In this document: piece after piece, positions 1-11,420 of the stretch
How positions within the stretch are numbered: position 1 is the stretch's first letter
How the letters are laid out: the number at the start of each line of letters is the position of its first letter
Assembly (NCBI RefSeq): GCF_002776525.5
Contig: NC_045438.1
Location: 151,754,947 to 151,818,946, forward strand
DNA from: Piliocolobus tephrosceles
Taxonomy: Eukaryota; Chordata; Mammalia; Primates; Cercopithecidae
Length of the DNA stretch: 64,000 nucleotides
Reading direction: 5' to 3'
Notes under the pieces: model-generated
The model's database searches: none
Told to the model about the DNA's origin: nothing
Seen by the model: only the letters and a program-made list of their open reading frames with translations
Program-made: the position numbers and the translations under genes

Positions 1-380
1 CTCTCTCGTAGGTGCCCTCCTCAATCTCTTTACAGCATTTCCCCCCGGGAGTCAAGGAGATAGCCTGGCGTGGACTTTTGCTTGGTGATGGAGTAGCTAA
101 GAATGTTTCTCTCTAACAGGTCACAGAACAGAAAGTGCTGGTGGACATCTCTTCTTGCCCTAAGATCTTCGTTGGAAGTCCCCGGGACTTGGTGTCTTTG
201 CCGTTCAAAGTGTTTATGAACTTGCCAGGAGGCATAATGTGTCACCATTTTATTCTGGGCCACCCTAAAGGATGACACCCAGCTTCAGAGACCTCCTCTT
301 GGACGACATCCCTGAGAACCAATGTTTTAGCTGTCCCATAGTCTGACGTCGGTTTCCGACTGCTTTTGAGCTGGCGCAGG
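1..380. other. CpG-retaining single-copy segment
   Basis: No repeat family is recognised. By eye it holds about ten CpG dinucleotides, far more than the DNA after it, including two CCCGGG/CCCCGGG sites and a CRE-like TGACGTCG near 345. Close by is the inverted repeat GTCGG-TTT-CCGAC. CpGs decay quickly in methylated neutral DNA, so this may be the edge of an exon or regulatory element continuing off the window. A minus-strand open frame at 30-278 (82 codons) matches nothing I know and is not called as a gene. Confidence 0.4.
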
Positions 381-3300
381 CTTAGTCATTAATGGCCAGG
401 ATGATGTTAAATGTTCTGCCTGATTGGCTTGCAGCTACACACCTTTTGTCATTTGTAGAGCAGCAACTCCCTCTTGAGCTCTTGGGGAGTCTTTACACAA
501 ATACACTAGAAAAAAGGCACCCATCCATTTTTTTCCATCTTGGCATTAGCTCACAGGCATAGTCCTGGGATGACCTGGAGTAGAGGCAGTGGAGGATAAA
601 TTCATCTTGCACAGACTTGTTTGTGCTAGTTCTAGCCTGTCTCTCGCCACAGATCTAGCTTTTAAATACTCAAGTGATTGGTTTTGTGTAGGAATGTGTG
701 GATTGTTGGATTGGAAGAATTTTCTCCCTGGATTTCGAGTGTTTACATAAGCAGATATAAAAAAATTTGATCACTGATTTAAATAGCAGGGCTTATTTTA
801 AGAAGTTATGGGTGTTTCAAGGTGGTGCAGAATAAAAATGTCAGTTTTTTTTTTATACAAGTCATAACACAACCAAAAGGTATATATTAATGTTTTGTCA
901 GGAAAGGGTCAAAATGGAAAATTTGCAACAAAGACAAACTAGAATAGAACAAGTGCAAACAGAAGCTGACAAATATATGCCCCTCGTTGGGAGTTCAGCC
1001 CATGGAATGTTATGTAGGACAAAAGGAATGGAAGAGATATTTCAGTAACATTTTGTTCTCTGTCAAAAACCTTCTGAAATATAAATCTGCTGTGTATTGG
1101 AGAATGGATACAGCAATTGATTCAAGTTGAATAGCTTTCATTTAACTAGAATATCCCACAGAAAGCAGTTCTTGTTCTGACAACCATATTTTTGCTTTCT
1201 TTCACTTAAAGAAAATAGAATTCATGTTTACATATCTTATAGGGTTGTTTTATGGACAAAGACAGGTCAAACCCCATCACACTGGCTAGTGTTACAACAA
1301 ATAGAAATATTTCTAAATGAAATAACGTTTCTAAGCAGGGCCAGTGCCTGCAGTAATAATACTAGGTTGGTATTATGAAGCCATTTGCAACTATAAATAA
1401 TTCAGTCATAGATGTGCTTTTTTTAAAATCCTGGTTTTTTAAAATTCTAGTCTTTTGCCAGTACACACACCCATACACATACTTCACCTATTTGCATAAT
1501 AGAGGAGGCATATGAATATGTATATAATAAAGTCACTTTATTTTGGACTTTCTGAAGCAGATTACCTTTTTTCTTCTCCTCATGATGGCTCCCTGAGTTG
1601 CTTCCAATTGTTGAAATTCCATAATTACCCACAGATACGGATGTGCTCTTCTAAGGGTCTTACCATGTCAACCAACCCGGCTGAAAGCTAATAGCCAGTG
1701 TTAGCGGTTGAAGGAACTGAGCTTTAGAATTGAGAGACCCCAGCAAAGGAAGTTCTGTTTTTATTCTCCATTTCTACACTCCTCAAGGAGAAATTAGGTG
1801 TTTATTATTTTGTTTTGTTTTTTAAATTCCCAGATCATTCTGGCATTGGTCCTGGATCCGCAGCAAATGTAATTTTTAGCAACATCTATTACTCCTGAAA
1901 TATTTTGGCTGTTTGTGGCCCGTATGATTCAGTAGACTCTGAGGTTTTCCAAGTACATTAAGGACTTAAATACAGAATGTCTTAAAATTTTAGGGTTATT
2001 GATCAAGAGAAAGCTTCTCTAGGAATAAAGTTCTGTTAGGTTTTAGCCCTATTCTGCTTTCAAAATTCTTAACTGGATGCCTTCTATTTTGCTTTCTTTC
2101 TGTGTTTATACTAATTTACTACTTGGGTTTATCGTTTTCTTACTTAGAAACTACTTTTTTTTTTTTTTTTTGTAAATGCATAGCCCTTAAAAATATAAAA
2201 CAGTTCCAAACAGTTCCAACCTGTTCATTCTTTATATCTTGACCATCTTTTCTGTCTTATTGCTGAACCATCGCTTCTCTTTCTACTTCTCTTCTGGGAT
2301 TTCATCTTGCTCAGCTAAAATTCTGGTGTGTGATTCTGAATATTATGGCTTGAGTTTCCTGACCAGCGTCTTGCATCTGAGTCCATTTCCTGTGCTTATG
2401 GCTGCTGGCATTCCATTCACTGCTCCTGGTCAAAACTGAAACTTCTCCTGCTAATGAGATTAGGCCTTACAACACTATTAATTTCTTCATCTCTATTTCT
2501 TGCTCCATTGCCATTTCTCAGAGATGAAAATCTATTTGTCATTAAGAGATTCATTTTGGCGTCACTTACTAAAGTTCCCTTGGATTTTTCTGTTCTGCAT
2601 ACACCCTACAGCTTCAAACTGCAACAGTCATCAACTGGTCTTTGACAAATTAGTTGTCTCTACACATGGTTTACAATATTACACTAGCTGTTTAAAAATA
2701 ATTAAGCTTCTCTCTGTGTTCTTTGCTTTGGGTCAGGAACTTTACTTCCTTTGCCGTGCAACGCAGAAGTTAATCACAAATGGGTCCTGTGAACCAAATA
2801 ATTAAAAATAGAGCAAAGTTTCTGAACCAGGCGGTTGGCAGAAACGTCTGTACTTCCATCTGTGCATGGTTAGGAAAATATTTCATGATATTTAAATAGC
2901 ATCAGCTTTGCTCTCTTTTGTGTGAGAGTGTGTCTGTGTGTCTATGCGTAATTCATTGCTTTGAAGGTTTGTTTGACTGTTAGATAATCGTATAAAAAAA
3001 GTTACTGGCAAGGAAACAGGAAAGCAAATCCAGGTGTTTTGTGCATACATTCTTTATTTACCAGTCTCTGTGAAGGAGCAATGATCTTGCTTTTGCTTTT
3101 CTCTGTAACTGAAAGTTTTTGCTTTGTTATGTGCTGCAGAAAACTAAGTAACATTGCATTTTGACTTAGAAATCTTTATGTCTCTTGATTTTCCACTTAC
3201 AAATAATCTTTGCTAATGGTGTGGGGAGCTGTTCTTACGTATCCAAAATGCTAGTGAATCTATGTTGGTTTGGAGTGTGGCAGATTAGGCATTTCTGCTC

Positions 3301-4045
3301 TCTGGAAAGGGGATTTATGTCTAGAATATGCATCAAATTCACAAACGCTTTGTGATATAAGTGCAGACACATGAGTGACTGGTTTTGACAGGAATTTAAT
3401 CCTTCAATTGGATTTCCCTTTGTTCTTGTGAGTAATCAGTATCTCATAAAATATATTCAGTTTTGGCTAATTGTACAGCTATGATATAACTTTAAGTTTC
3501 TAAGATGTAAATTACTATGTGATATAAAGATAATTCCCTTCTAGTATTTTTCTTTTGTAACAGCCTCTTTTTACTCCTGAAAAGCTCTCTATTTTAAGGT
3601 TGATTTCATTGTGCTAGGAGAACTGTTGTGTTAGATAACAACTAATGCCCAATAAATACACTGAAGGGAGATTAGGAACTATTAAAGAAAAAACACAAAA
3701 GAAATGTCTTAATTTCATTCTTGCGGAACATATATATTTCCCAAAGTTGTCAGTTTCTTTATGTTTCTAAAATCTTACCAGGGAGGCATATTCTTAATAC
3801 TTTGATAATAGAATTAAACATTGAAATGTAGATTGAACATGCTCACATTAACTGAAATTAAGGAAAGAGGAATACATTTCATTATTAATGTATCAGTGAA
3901 TTCTGGAGTTTAGCTATGAACCGGAGTCAACTATAATCAGTAACAGTTTGATTATTTAGGCAGTTTGTCATTCATGAAATTTAAATCAGAAGGGTCTTTA
4001 AACATCTTTTTGTCTAATCTCATTTTGCATTCAATTTAATTCTAT
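381..4045. other. Single-copy, repeat-poor stretch
   Basis: I see no gene and no confidently recognised transposon here. Base composition is AT-rich. The only simple sequence is a T run at 2155-2171 and short T or A runs near 847 and 2994. The short open frames at 2239-2805 show no recognisable domain. Confidence 0.5.
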
Positions 4046-4130
4046 TTTTTCTCAGCCTACTATGTGCAGAGTCCTATGCTAGCAGGGAAAAATAATGCTG
4101 AATAAGTTGTGGCCCATGGTTTCAAACAAA
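4046..4130 (-). mobile_element. L2 3'-end fragment (antisense)
   Basis: The text around CCTACTATGTGCAGAGTCCT, followed by an AATGCTGAATAAG-like stretch, follows the antisense L2 3' end (a 'cacctactatgtgccaggcac' region, then 'gatgaataagac'). It is short and diverged; a MIR origin for the first half cannot be excluded. Confidence 0.45.
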
Positions 4131-4183
4131 TTAATTTTTGATGACTCTTTGATGTTTTTTTCTGTATTATTTGATGGACAGCT

Positions 4184-4268
4184 TTTTGTTTGTTTGTTTT
4201 TTGAGATGGAGTCTTGCACTGTTGCCTGGGCTGGAGTGCAGTGGCACAATCTCAGCTCACTGCAACCT
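4184..4268 (-). mobile_element. Alu, 3'-end fragment (antisense)
   Basis: It starts with a TTTGTTTG-type tail, then GAGATGGAGTCTTGCACT and CTGGAGTGCAGTGGC, and stops after CTCACTGCAACC. Only the last ~70 bases of the Alu right arm plus tail are present, so the copy is severely 5'-truncated. Confidence 0.85.
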
Positions 4269-4725
4269 TTTAAAAAGAGCTAAGTGGATGTTCCTAATGA
4301 TTGTTCTTCATCAGTGTAAGATATTAGGACTTAATGTATTTTGTGAACTCTGAGTACACCTACAGGTGAGTGGCAGATATCTTCATACTTTCAATTACTG
4401 CTGGAGTTTGTCTGTACCCCAAGACAGAATTTTGGTCTTCTCTTATATATAGCAGTTAAATCACTAATATTAATGAGACTTCCCTGAAAGGGTGCCTGGA
4501 TATTCAGATTCTTCATACTTTTCTTATAAACCATTAGATTTGTTTCCCCTATTCATTTGGGCATCTTCTAGTGACATATGGAGTGTCTCTTAAAAAAGAG
4601 GAACTTGATTGCTGATAGTTTTATTCAATAAATCATTGTTAATACATATTTATTTGTGATCAAAAACATAAGGAGGGAGTGTACACACTCAAAAAAGGTC
4701 ACAATGCAGCGAGTCTGTTCTTTTA
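4269..4725. other. Single-copy stretch
   Basis: Nothing recognisable: no gene, no repeat family, moderately AT-rich. Confidence 0.4.
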
Positions 4726-4729
4726 ACAA

Positions 4730-4965
4730 TAATAATGGCTGGCTGGCATACTGAGGATTTAGGATGTGTCAGTCACGGTACTAATCACTTAATCCTCACA
4801 GTCAACCTACATAGGTCATTATTATCTCCACCTTACAGATAAGGTAACCAGGTTAGTAGCTTGCCCAAGGTCACAGAGCTAGTAAGTGCTGGGAGTGGGA
4901 TCCAGTGCATGCCATTTTAACCTTGGACCCTGTGCTTTTAACTAATGATACTCTATTGCCTACCA
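4730..4965 (+). mobile_element. MIR SINE
   Basis: Almost the whole MIR body is readable: ACTTAATCCTCACAGTCAAC, ATTATTATCTCCACCTTACA, then AGCTTGCCCAAGGTCACAGA and GCTAGTAAGTGCTGGGAGT, ending near CTTTTAACTAATGATACTCT. This is the best-preserved MIR in the first 10 kb. Confidence 0.88.
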
Positions 4966-5240
4966 CCTGTGTCATCATAGAACTTGCACAGTTGTGTTCA
5001 AAAATCATTTTTACTAAATATAAAATAAAATATGGTAAAATAAAAATACAAATGTATATTCACAAAATACATGTAAATTATAAAAAATGAGGGTTCAGTG
5101 AACGCTCCTTTAACTGTCGCCCCATATTTTAAAATTACCATCAATTTGATATCCCCTATGTGGACCTCCCCAATCTTGTCACATTCTTCCCACCTCAGAA
5201 GTAACCACTGTAGAAACATGATGTTTTAAAATATTTTTAA

Positions 5241-5530
5241 GACTGGGCACGGTGGCTCATGCCTGTCATCCCAGCACTTTGGGAGGCTGAGGTGGGTGGA
5301 TCACTTGAAGGCTGTAGTTCGAGACCAGCCTGACCCACATGGTAAAATCCTGTCTTTACTAAAATACAAAAATTAGCCTGGCATAGTGGCACACACCTGT
5401 GGTCCCAGCTACTCAGGAGGCTGAGGCAGGAGAATTGATTGAACCTGGGAGGTCGAGGCTGCGGTGAGCTGAGATTGTACCACCACTACACTCCAGCCTG
5501 AGCAACAGAGCGAGACTCCATCTCAAAAAA
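5241..5530 (+). mobile_element. Alu, full length
   Basis: A dimeric Alu in sense orientation, from GACTGGGCACGGTGGCTCA through the mid linker (CTAAAATACAAAAATTAGCC) to the terminal CTCCATCTCAAAAAA. Both arms are complete. Many CpG sites have decayed, consistent with an older S- or J-type copy. Confidence 0.95.
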
Positions 5531-5978
5531 GTATGCATATATTTTTCACAAAAGTACACAAAAATGCATGCTAGCCAGATCACTGTTTTATTTTCTCTCC
5601 TTTCTCTCTTCTTTTTTCCCTACTTTTTCATCTTTTATCCTTCTTCCTTCTTTTCTCGCACCATCATGGAGCACAAAGAAGAACTGGGTCACAACAAACC
5701 TCCTTTAAAAGGTTAAGGAGAGTGTTCCTTGCTGGGATGCCCAGGCCTGTGTCATGACTAGTGTTGGGAATTCTTGGTGAGATGACAGTATTTTTGCCTC
5801 ATTCAAATGAGGCATGCCCTTCCAAATAAAGCGTGCTATGTTTTGTAGCAAACAGAACACCTGAGGAGGATGGTTTCATATGACTGTGCCAACAGATCTT
5901 TCACAGGTTTGTCAGGTTATAATTCACAAATCTTAACTCTATAGTCTATAGACGTTTGTTTGTTTGTTTGGTTGGTTG
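5531..5978. other. Single-copy stretch with pyrimidine tract
   Basis: Contains a strongly pyrimidine-biased tract at about 5587-5657 (C/T-only runs around CTCTCCTTTCTCTCTTC). A (GTTT)n run at 5955-5970 leads into the T-tail of the following antisense Alu. No gene recognised. Confidence 0.5.
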
Positions 5979-6211
5979 TTTTTTTTTTTTTTTTTTTTAA
6001 ATAGGGTTTCACTCTGTCGGTTGCCTAGGCTGGAGTGTACTGGTGCGATCTCCGCCTCTTGGGTTCAAGAGCTTCTCCTGCCTCAGCCTCTGGAGTAGCT
6101 GGGGTTTTACCATGTTGGCCAGGCTGGTTTTGAACTCCTGACCACAAGCAATCCACTCACTTTGGCCTCCCAAAGTGCTGAGATTACAGGCATGAGCCAC
6201 TGCACCCAGCC
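5979..6211 (-). mobile_element. Alu with internal deletion (antisense)
   Basis: A 20-T tail leads into an antisense right arm; the sequence then jumps from AGTAGCTGGGGTTTTACCATG directly into the left arm. The expected 'attacaggcgc...gtatttttagtagagac' block (~60 bp) is missing. The end (GCCACTGCACCCAGCC) is intact. Confidence 0.93.
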
Positions 6212-6216
6212 AGTGG

Positions 6217-6499
6217 TTCTTTTTCATTTGAGACAGAGTTTTGCTCTTGTTGCCCAGGCTGGAGTGCAATGGCGTGATCTTGGCTCACTGCAACCTCTGG
6301 CTCCCAGATTCAAGTGATTCTCCTGCCTCAGCCTCCCAAGTAGCTGGGATTACAGGCATATGCCACTACACCTAGCTAATTTTGTATTTTTAGTAGAGAT
6401 TTTTAGTAGAGTTCTCCATGTTAGTCAGGCTGGTCTTGAACTCCCGACCTCGGCCTCCCAAAGTGCTGGGATTACAGGTGTGAGTCACCGTAGCTGGCC
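6217..6499 (-). mobile_element. Alu, near full length (antisense)
   Basis: Runs from the T-rich tail through GAGACAGAGTTTTGCTC to GTGAGTCACCGTAGCTGGCC. It has a local duplication of the TTTTTAGTAGAGA motif near 6390-6412 and lacks the segment before CTCGGCCTCCC. Flanking TGGTTCTTTT repeats at both sides look like target-site remnants. Confidence 0.92.
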
Positions 6500-6500
6500 T

Positions 6501-6802
6501 GGTTCTTTTTTTTTTTCAAGAGGTCAGTTCTCACTCTGTTGTCCAAACTGGAGTGCAGTGGCATGATCACGGCTTACTGCATCCTTGAACCCTTGGGCTC
6601 AAGTGATCCTCCCACCTCAGCCTCCTGATTAGCTGGGACTACCGCTGTGCACCACCACGCCTAACTAATTTTTGAAATTTTTTTGTAGAGACAGGGACTT
6701 GCTATGTTGCCAAAGCTTGTCTCAAACTCTTGGCCTCAAGCCATCCTCCCGCCTCGGCCTCCCAAAGTGTTGGGATTACAGACATGAGCTGCTGTGCCTG
6801 GC
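6501..6802 (-). mobile_element. Alu, old J-type (antisense)
   Basis: Starts with a 13-T run after GGTTC and ends at GAGCTGCTGTGCCTGGC. The wording CTTGAACCCTTGGGCTCAAG and TTGTAGAGACAGGGACTTGC is typical of the oldest (J) Alu class. It is the third of three consecutive same-strand Alus. Confidence 0.9.
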
Positions 6803-7483
6803 TGACATGTGGTCCTTAATAGTGTGGCTCTTAAAATAGCAAACATTTTTGGGAACCAATGTGAGGGCACTTCATAACACAATCAAAAACCATTAAGTGG
6901 AACATGTTAAGATAATGTAACCTTGTTGTCCCTTAATGCTTTAATGCAGCCTTTCAGCAAGTAGTAATAACTGGTACAGTGGGCATGAAACTCAGAATGG
7001 GTGCTGGTGTGGCAGGAATAAGAGAATTCTTTCATCAGTTGGAAAATATATTTGAATAACTCACTACATTTAAAAAATAGGTAAACAGGCTTTTGCTTTT
7101 GGTTGCAAATTGCACTCATCCATAGAAGTTTTTCAAGGGCCATACAATTCTGTAGGAGGAGATGGCAATTTAATGCAGTCTTAGCTGCTTAGGATTTAGA
7201 ACTATGTTACTTTTAATTTACTCCACAAAATTACAAAAGCATGTAATGAAGTTAAAAAGATTTCAAAAGAACCACGTCTAGCCACACATAAAAGTGCTTA
7301 ATAAGGGCATATGTGTATAAGTATATTAGTCATTTGCACATATTTACATATGTATGTTTTGGTTGCTTAATATTTTTCTAGTGCTGCATGCATTTGTATG
7401 TGTAAATACAGTGTGCACCCTTTATAAAACTAGTGTTGGGGGACCCTTTTATCAGCTATTATGATTTGGAGCTTTATCAAATA
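6803..7483. other. Single-copy stretch
   Basis: AT-rich DNA with no recognised gene or repeat. The minus-strand open frame at 6907-7143 has no recognisable motif. Confidence 0.4.
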
Positions 7484-7490
7484 GAGTGAT

Positions 7491-7788
7491 TTTTTTGTGT
7501 GTGCGAGATGGAGTCTCGCTCTGTCACCCTGACTCAAGTGCAGCGGCGCTGTCCTGGCTCACTGCAACTTTGGCCTCCCGGGTTCAAACAATTCTCCTGC
7601 CTCAGCTTCCAAAGTAGCTGGGATTACAGGCGCCCATCACCATGCCTGGTTAATTTTTGTATTTTTTAATGGAGACAGGGTTTCACCATGTTGGCTAGGC
7701 TGGTCTCAAACTCCTGACCTCAAGTGATCCACCCGCCTTGGCCTCCTAAAGTGCTGGGATTACAGGCGTGAGCCACTGCACCCAGCCG
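7491..7788 (-). mobile_element. Alu, full length (antisense) with target-site duplication
   Basis: Complete antisense dimer from the T-rich tail to GCCACTGCACCCAGCC. GAGTGAT occurs just before the tail (7484-7490) and just after the element (7789-7795), a 7-bp target-site duplication. Confidence 0.95.
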
Positions 7789-7795
7789 GAGTGAT

Positions 7796-8597
7796 GTTTT
7801 CCAGTGGTCATGATTCTGGCCTGTAACACCAAGCAGTGTAACAATGAGATTGAAGTGTGACTATGTGAGTCCGCCTGTTTTTATGTTCTATCTCTTGTCT
7901 TTTTGCTTGGAGAAAAATTATGTTGAAAGACTACAGTGTGCCTATTAAGCTTCAAATATGAAAAAAGAGCTACATATGACACTTTGTTGCAGTTAGTCCA
8001 TTGTCTCAAAAACATGCCGTAAAAATATGATTACTAGAAAAGTCTTGGCAAATGTAGCATGAGTGTTGCCGGTTTAAAAGCCGCATTTGAGTACTCTGAA
8101 GTACTTTTCTGTGACAGCTATCACTATAAGAATTGGCACCAGCTAAGAAAATCTACAGTTTAATACTTTAGAGCAAATAATTGCTTAGGGTGCTTTAAAT
8201 AGCACAGGAAATGTGTAGAGTGTTTACTTGACATTTGCTATATTGAACACTAATACTGAAACAGATTCTTTGACCACAGAGAATGCCAGTGTAGGAGGGG
8301 TGGGGGTAGGTGGGAGAAAGAGGCGGAGAAGAAAACAGCGATACAATTAGATAAAAATTAAATGACAAATGTGCTTTTTCATGATACAGAGATATCACTG
8401 GGAAAAATGCCCATTGGTTTGATCAAGTAGTCTTCTAGTGTGGTAGCAGAAACCAAAGGACAGACAGCTCCCTGGGATTAGGTTCCTCATGCTAAAGGCT
8501 GTGTTCACCAGATGGTCAAAGCCTTGTAGCCCTTGGCCGCTCTGTTTTATTTTTCAAGCTCCTGAAAGCAAGAGGAATGACCTCCCTTTTTATAAAA

Positions 8598-8629
<32 letters not shown>

Positions 8630-9224
8630 AAGAAAAAAAGCCTCTCTTGTTATCTGTTTAATCTGCACATGCTTGTGATTTCTTTTTTATGACTGCTCTG
8701 ATGCCCTCATTTCTCATAGCAGCTCAGTGCTTGTAATGTTTTTTCCCCTGTATGCATCTTGCGCTCCCACAATCTTCTTTTCATTTTTCCCTGGCTCTGT
8801 TAATACGGGTCTTGTCTTAGAGTGTGGTCTAGTGCAGTTTAGTGTAGCTCTTAAATGCAGAGCATTTCTTTTTGCACAAACTGCTTATCGTGGATTGTGT
8901 TTCAGTTGCACTTAAAGGGAAAAATAGAGTATATTTTAGGCTACTAAACCTCCTTCCATTTGTAGGCATTTGAGCCAGTTATACAGTGTCTTTCAGGGAG
9001 TTTTAAATGAATGTGTTAATAACCAATGGCACATGTGATAGGTCCAGGAGTGTGAAATTGTGCAACGTTAATGACATTTGTTCAAGCTTCTTCCTTCTAT
9101 CTTGTCAACATGAGCTACTTTTAAATACACAAAGGAATTTGAAAACACCAATCAAAAGTCAAAATATCACCCTGCAGCAAGGCCCGGCACCCAGAACACT
9201 CAGCAAGAGGAAGGGCTGTATTTA
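7796..9224. other. Single-copy stretch
   Basis: No gene recognised. Apart from the A-rich tract at 8594-8640 no simple or interspersed repeat is clear. Open frames at 8195-8398 (minus) and 9007-9261 (plus) are short and featureless. Confidence 0.4.
8594..8640 (+). repeat. A-rich simple repeat
   Basis: A run of 21 A followed by AAAAG-type units up to an A7G end. It resembles the tail of a retroposed sequence, but no SINE, LINE or recognised transcript precedes it. Confidence 0.85.
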
Positions 9225-9310
9225 TGGCTTTTCCACTGACTTGAAATTTGACCTTGAATAAATCATGTTTAACTTCTTTATGCTTCAATTAGCTTTTGAA
9301 AGATATGTGT
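9225..9310 (+). mobile_element. MIR fragment
   Basis: CCACTGACTTGAAATTTGAC, then CTTGAATAAATCATGTTTAA and CTTCTTTATGCTTCAATTAG follow the MIR central region ('ccacttactagctgtgtgaccttgggcaagtcacttaacctctctgtgcctcagttt') with many changes. Confidence 0.5.
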
Positions 9311-9489
9311 GGTTGTGTTTAGCCAGTGGAAAGGCAATAACTGAAGTTCACAACAAAAGGAGAACTTGAAGGGAAATTTTGTTAGGAAAGAACAGTGGGC
9401 AAGAATACAATCTTCAGGCAGGGTGCTGTTCCTAAAAACTCTTAGTACGCGTGGTTCCTAAGGAAGGTAGGACATTTTCTTGTAATATT

Positions 9490-9580
9490 CTTTTCTATAT
9501 TTTGTAGAATTAAAAAATATGTTATTATACATATTTTATATTACATATGTATAAAGATATATTTTTTATATATACCGTTT
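9490..9580. repeat. AT-rich low-complexity tract
   Basis: Nearly pure A/T with TATA-type alternation, e.g. ATATTACATATGTATAAAGA and TATATTTTTTATATATA. An easily melted tract without a recognisable repeat unit. Confidence 0.7.
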
Positions 9581-9761
9581 TACCCTTTAACTCCAGAAAG
9601 CTTTGCGTTCATACATCTTTTTCTATAACTTCTACCTATAAAGGGATTTTTAGTGGTAATCTTGAATTCAAATTGTAATCAAGCAGTAACAAACGTCATT
9701 TAATATGCAGACATTTAATTTTATAAAGGAAATTCCAAGTTATTGTCCATTTAAATTAATT

Positions 9762-10061
9762 AATTTATTTATTTTGAGATGGAGCCTCACTCACTCTGTC
9801 ATCCAGGCTGGAGTGCAATGGCACGATCTCAGCTCACTGTAACGTCCACCTCCTGGGTTCAGGTGATTCTCCTGCTCCAGCCTCCTGAGTAGCTGGGACT
9901 ACAGTCATGCACCACCATGCCCGGCTAAGTTTTGTATTTTTAGTAGAGATTGGTTTCACCATGTTGGTCAGGCTGGTCTCGAACTCCTGACCTCAAGTGA
10001 TCCGCCTGCCTTGGCCTCCCAAATTGCTGGGATTATAGGCGTGCTCCATCGTGGTTGGCTG
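9762..10061 (-). mobile_element. Alu, full length (antisense)
   Basis: Starts in a TTTATTTATTTT tail before GAGATGGAGCCTCACTCAC and ends at GCTCCATCGTGGTTGGC. Both arms are present; the terminal CpG positions are strongly diverged. Confidence 0.94.
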
Positions 10062-10859
10062 AGTTTTAAAGTTTCTTCTTTTTAATCTGTTGCCACCTCT
10101 GTGATGAGAGATTTTTCATTCATTTGGGGAAAAATCAACATTTATTGAGCACCTACTGTGTGCCAAACAGACTGCTAAGCACTTGGTCCTTGAGTGCCCT
10201 ATGTGATTGATGTTCAGAGGGCCATTTTCTACGTGTCAGGAATCAGGTGGGAAGGCCAGAATCCGCAGAACAAATTTAAATAGAACCGTTGCAATAGATA
10301 ATTTAAAAGAGGGACCTTTTAGTTCGCGGCACCCAAAGCATCACAGTGTGGGCTGTGAGATCTCAGTAAACCAGTTGCTGGTAGGTTGTCCCCAACTCGG
10401 AGACCTCTATGAGGGTTAGATGGCTGGATTGCAACATGGTGCTCAACCACATCTCCCTGGTTAAGCCATTTCAGTTATTGCCTCATTTAAGTTGCATTAC
10501 TGTAAAAAGGACATGGGTATGACAAGCTGCAATGCCTAAAATTCGAACGAAAGAATACAGGCTTTGAATGTTTTTCAGAGCTTGACTCCAGAGTCCCAGA
10601 TGCAGTTTCAGGGTGAGTAAATACAAAGCCAACAGCTCCAAGTTTAGATGAGAAAACATTTCAAAGAAAGCCAGCGAACGCTTATATATTTAACACAATA
10701 TCCATGACTCATTTTCTCTTTGCTCTCTCAGTCCAGCCGTTATTCATTTACCGCTAACCCCACAGGAAAGCTCCTTTTGAAGTCTGCCTTTGGCTACTTT
10801 GCAAAACATATAAATATACACCTTGGGAGAATAAGGGTGAGAGAGAAAAAAGGCAGAGG
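10062..10859. other. Single-copy stretch with a small SINE/LINE remnant
   Basis: A short MIR-like or L2-like remnant lies at about 10133-10195 (ACATTTATTGAGCACCTACT, GTGTGCC). The rest shows no recognised repeat. An open frame at 10207-10419 (plus) has no identifiable domain. Confidence 0.45.
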
Positions 10860-10925
10860 TCACAATTTTTAATCCTGGTTCTGCCAGTAACAAACCTTGT
10901 GACCAGATACTTTGTACAGTAAAGG
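10860..10925 (+). mobile_element. MIR fragment
   Basis: TTTAATCCTGGTTCTGCCAG, then AACAAACCTTGTGACCAGAT, mirrors the MIR core 'gaatcctggctctgccacttactagctgtgtgacc'. Confidence 0.5.
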
Positions 10926-11265
10926 AGGATGTTTTTAAAATCCATTCTCCATTGCCAGAGAGGCAGGCAGTCATCATTCTGTAGGAAGGCTTGTTTCAGG
11001 ATTTCTCGGATGTCTGCTGTGTTTGGATTGCTGAGGTCCCTAAAGAACCTTCCATTTGAGTCAGCTCGAATAGGCTTTTGGAAGTAGCCCTGGAGGTGTG
11101 ATAGCACCTTAGAAATTCTTAGTAACTAGGACGAAATAGTCAGAAGGAGAACTGGAAGGAATAGAAGCTGGGTGACGAGGAAGGGAATGCCATGCTCTCC
11201 TGCAGCTGGAATCCACACTTGGTGAAGGCTGTGCCTGTGTGCCCATCTGTGGTTGGGTATACCAG
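10926..11265. other. Single-copy stretch
   Basis: No repeat or gene recognised. A minus-strand open frame of 117 codons (10754-11107) overlaps this stretch and the MIR fragment beside it, which argues against it being a conserved protein. Confidence 0.4.
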
Positions 11266-11420
11266 AATTTTGGTATCTCTCTGGTTCGAATACCAGCCCT
11301 GGCATTTACCACCTTGGCCAAGTCCCTGAACCTCTCTGTGCCTTAGTTTCTTCACCCGAAGAGTGGGGATTATAGTCAATGAAAGGACTAAGAAAATCAA
11401 TCCATGTAATACCCCTAGTA
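11266..11420 (+). mobile_element. MIR (MIRb-like)
   Basis: GGTTCGAATACCAGCCCTGG, CATTTACCACCTTGGCCAAG, TGAACCTCTCTGTGCCTTAG and the AGTGGGGATTATAG block are in the right order and spacing for MIRb. The tRNA-like GGTTCGAAT is the MIR core, not a tRNA gene. Confidence 0.8.

Noticed and set aside
8518..8646. Possible short retroposed sequence with an A-tail and AAAGCCT flanks
   Set aside because: The 7-base match is too short and the 75-base body before the tail matches nothing I recognise.
10754..11107. A 117-codon minus-strand open frame
   Set aside because: It runs across a MIR fragment, which would not be expected in a conserved protein.
11266..11300. tRNA-like T-loop motif GGTTCGAAT
   Set aside because: It lies in the core of a MIR element with no cloverleaf around it.
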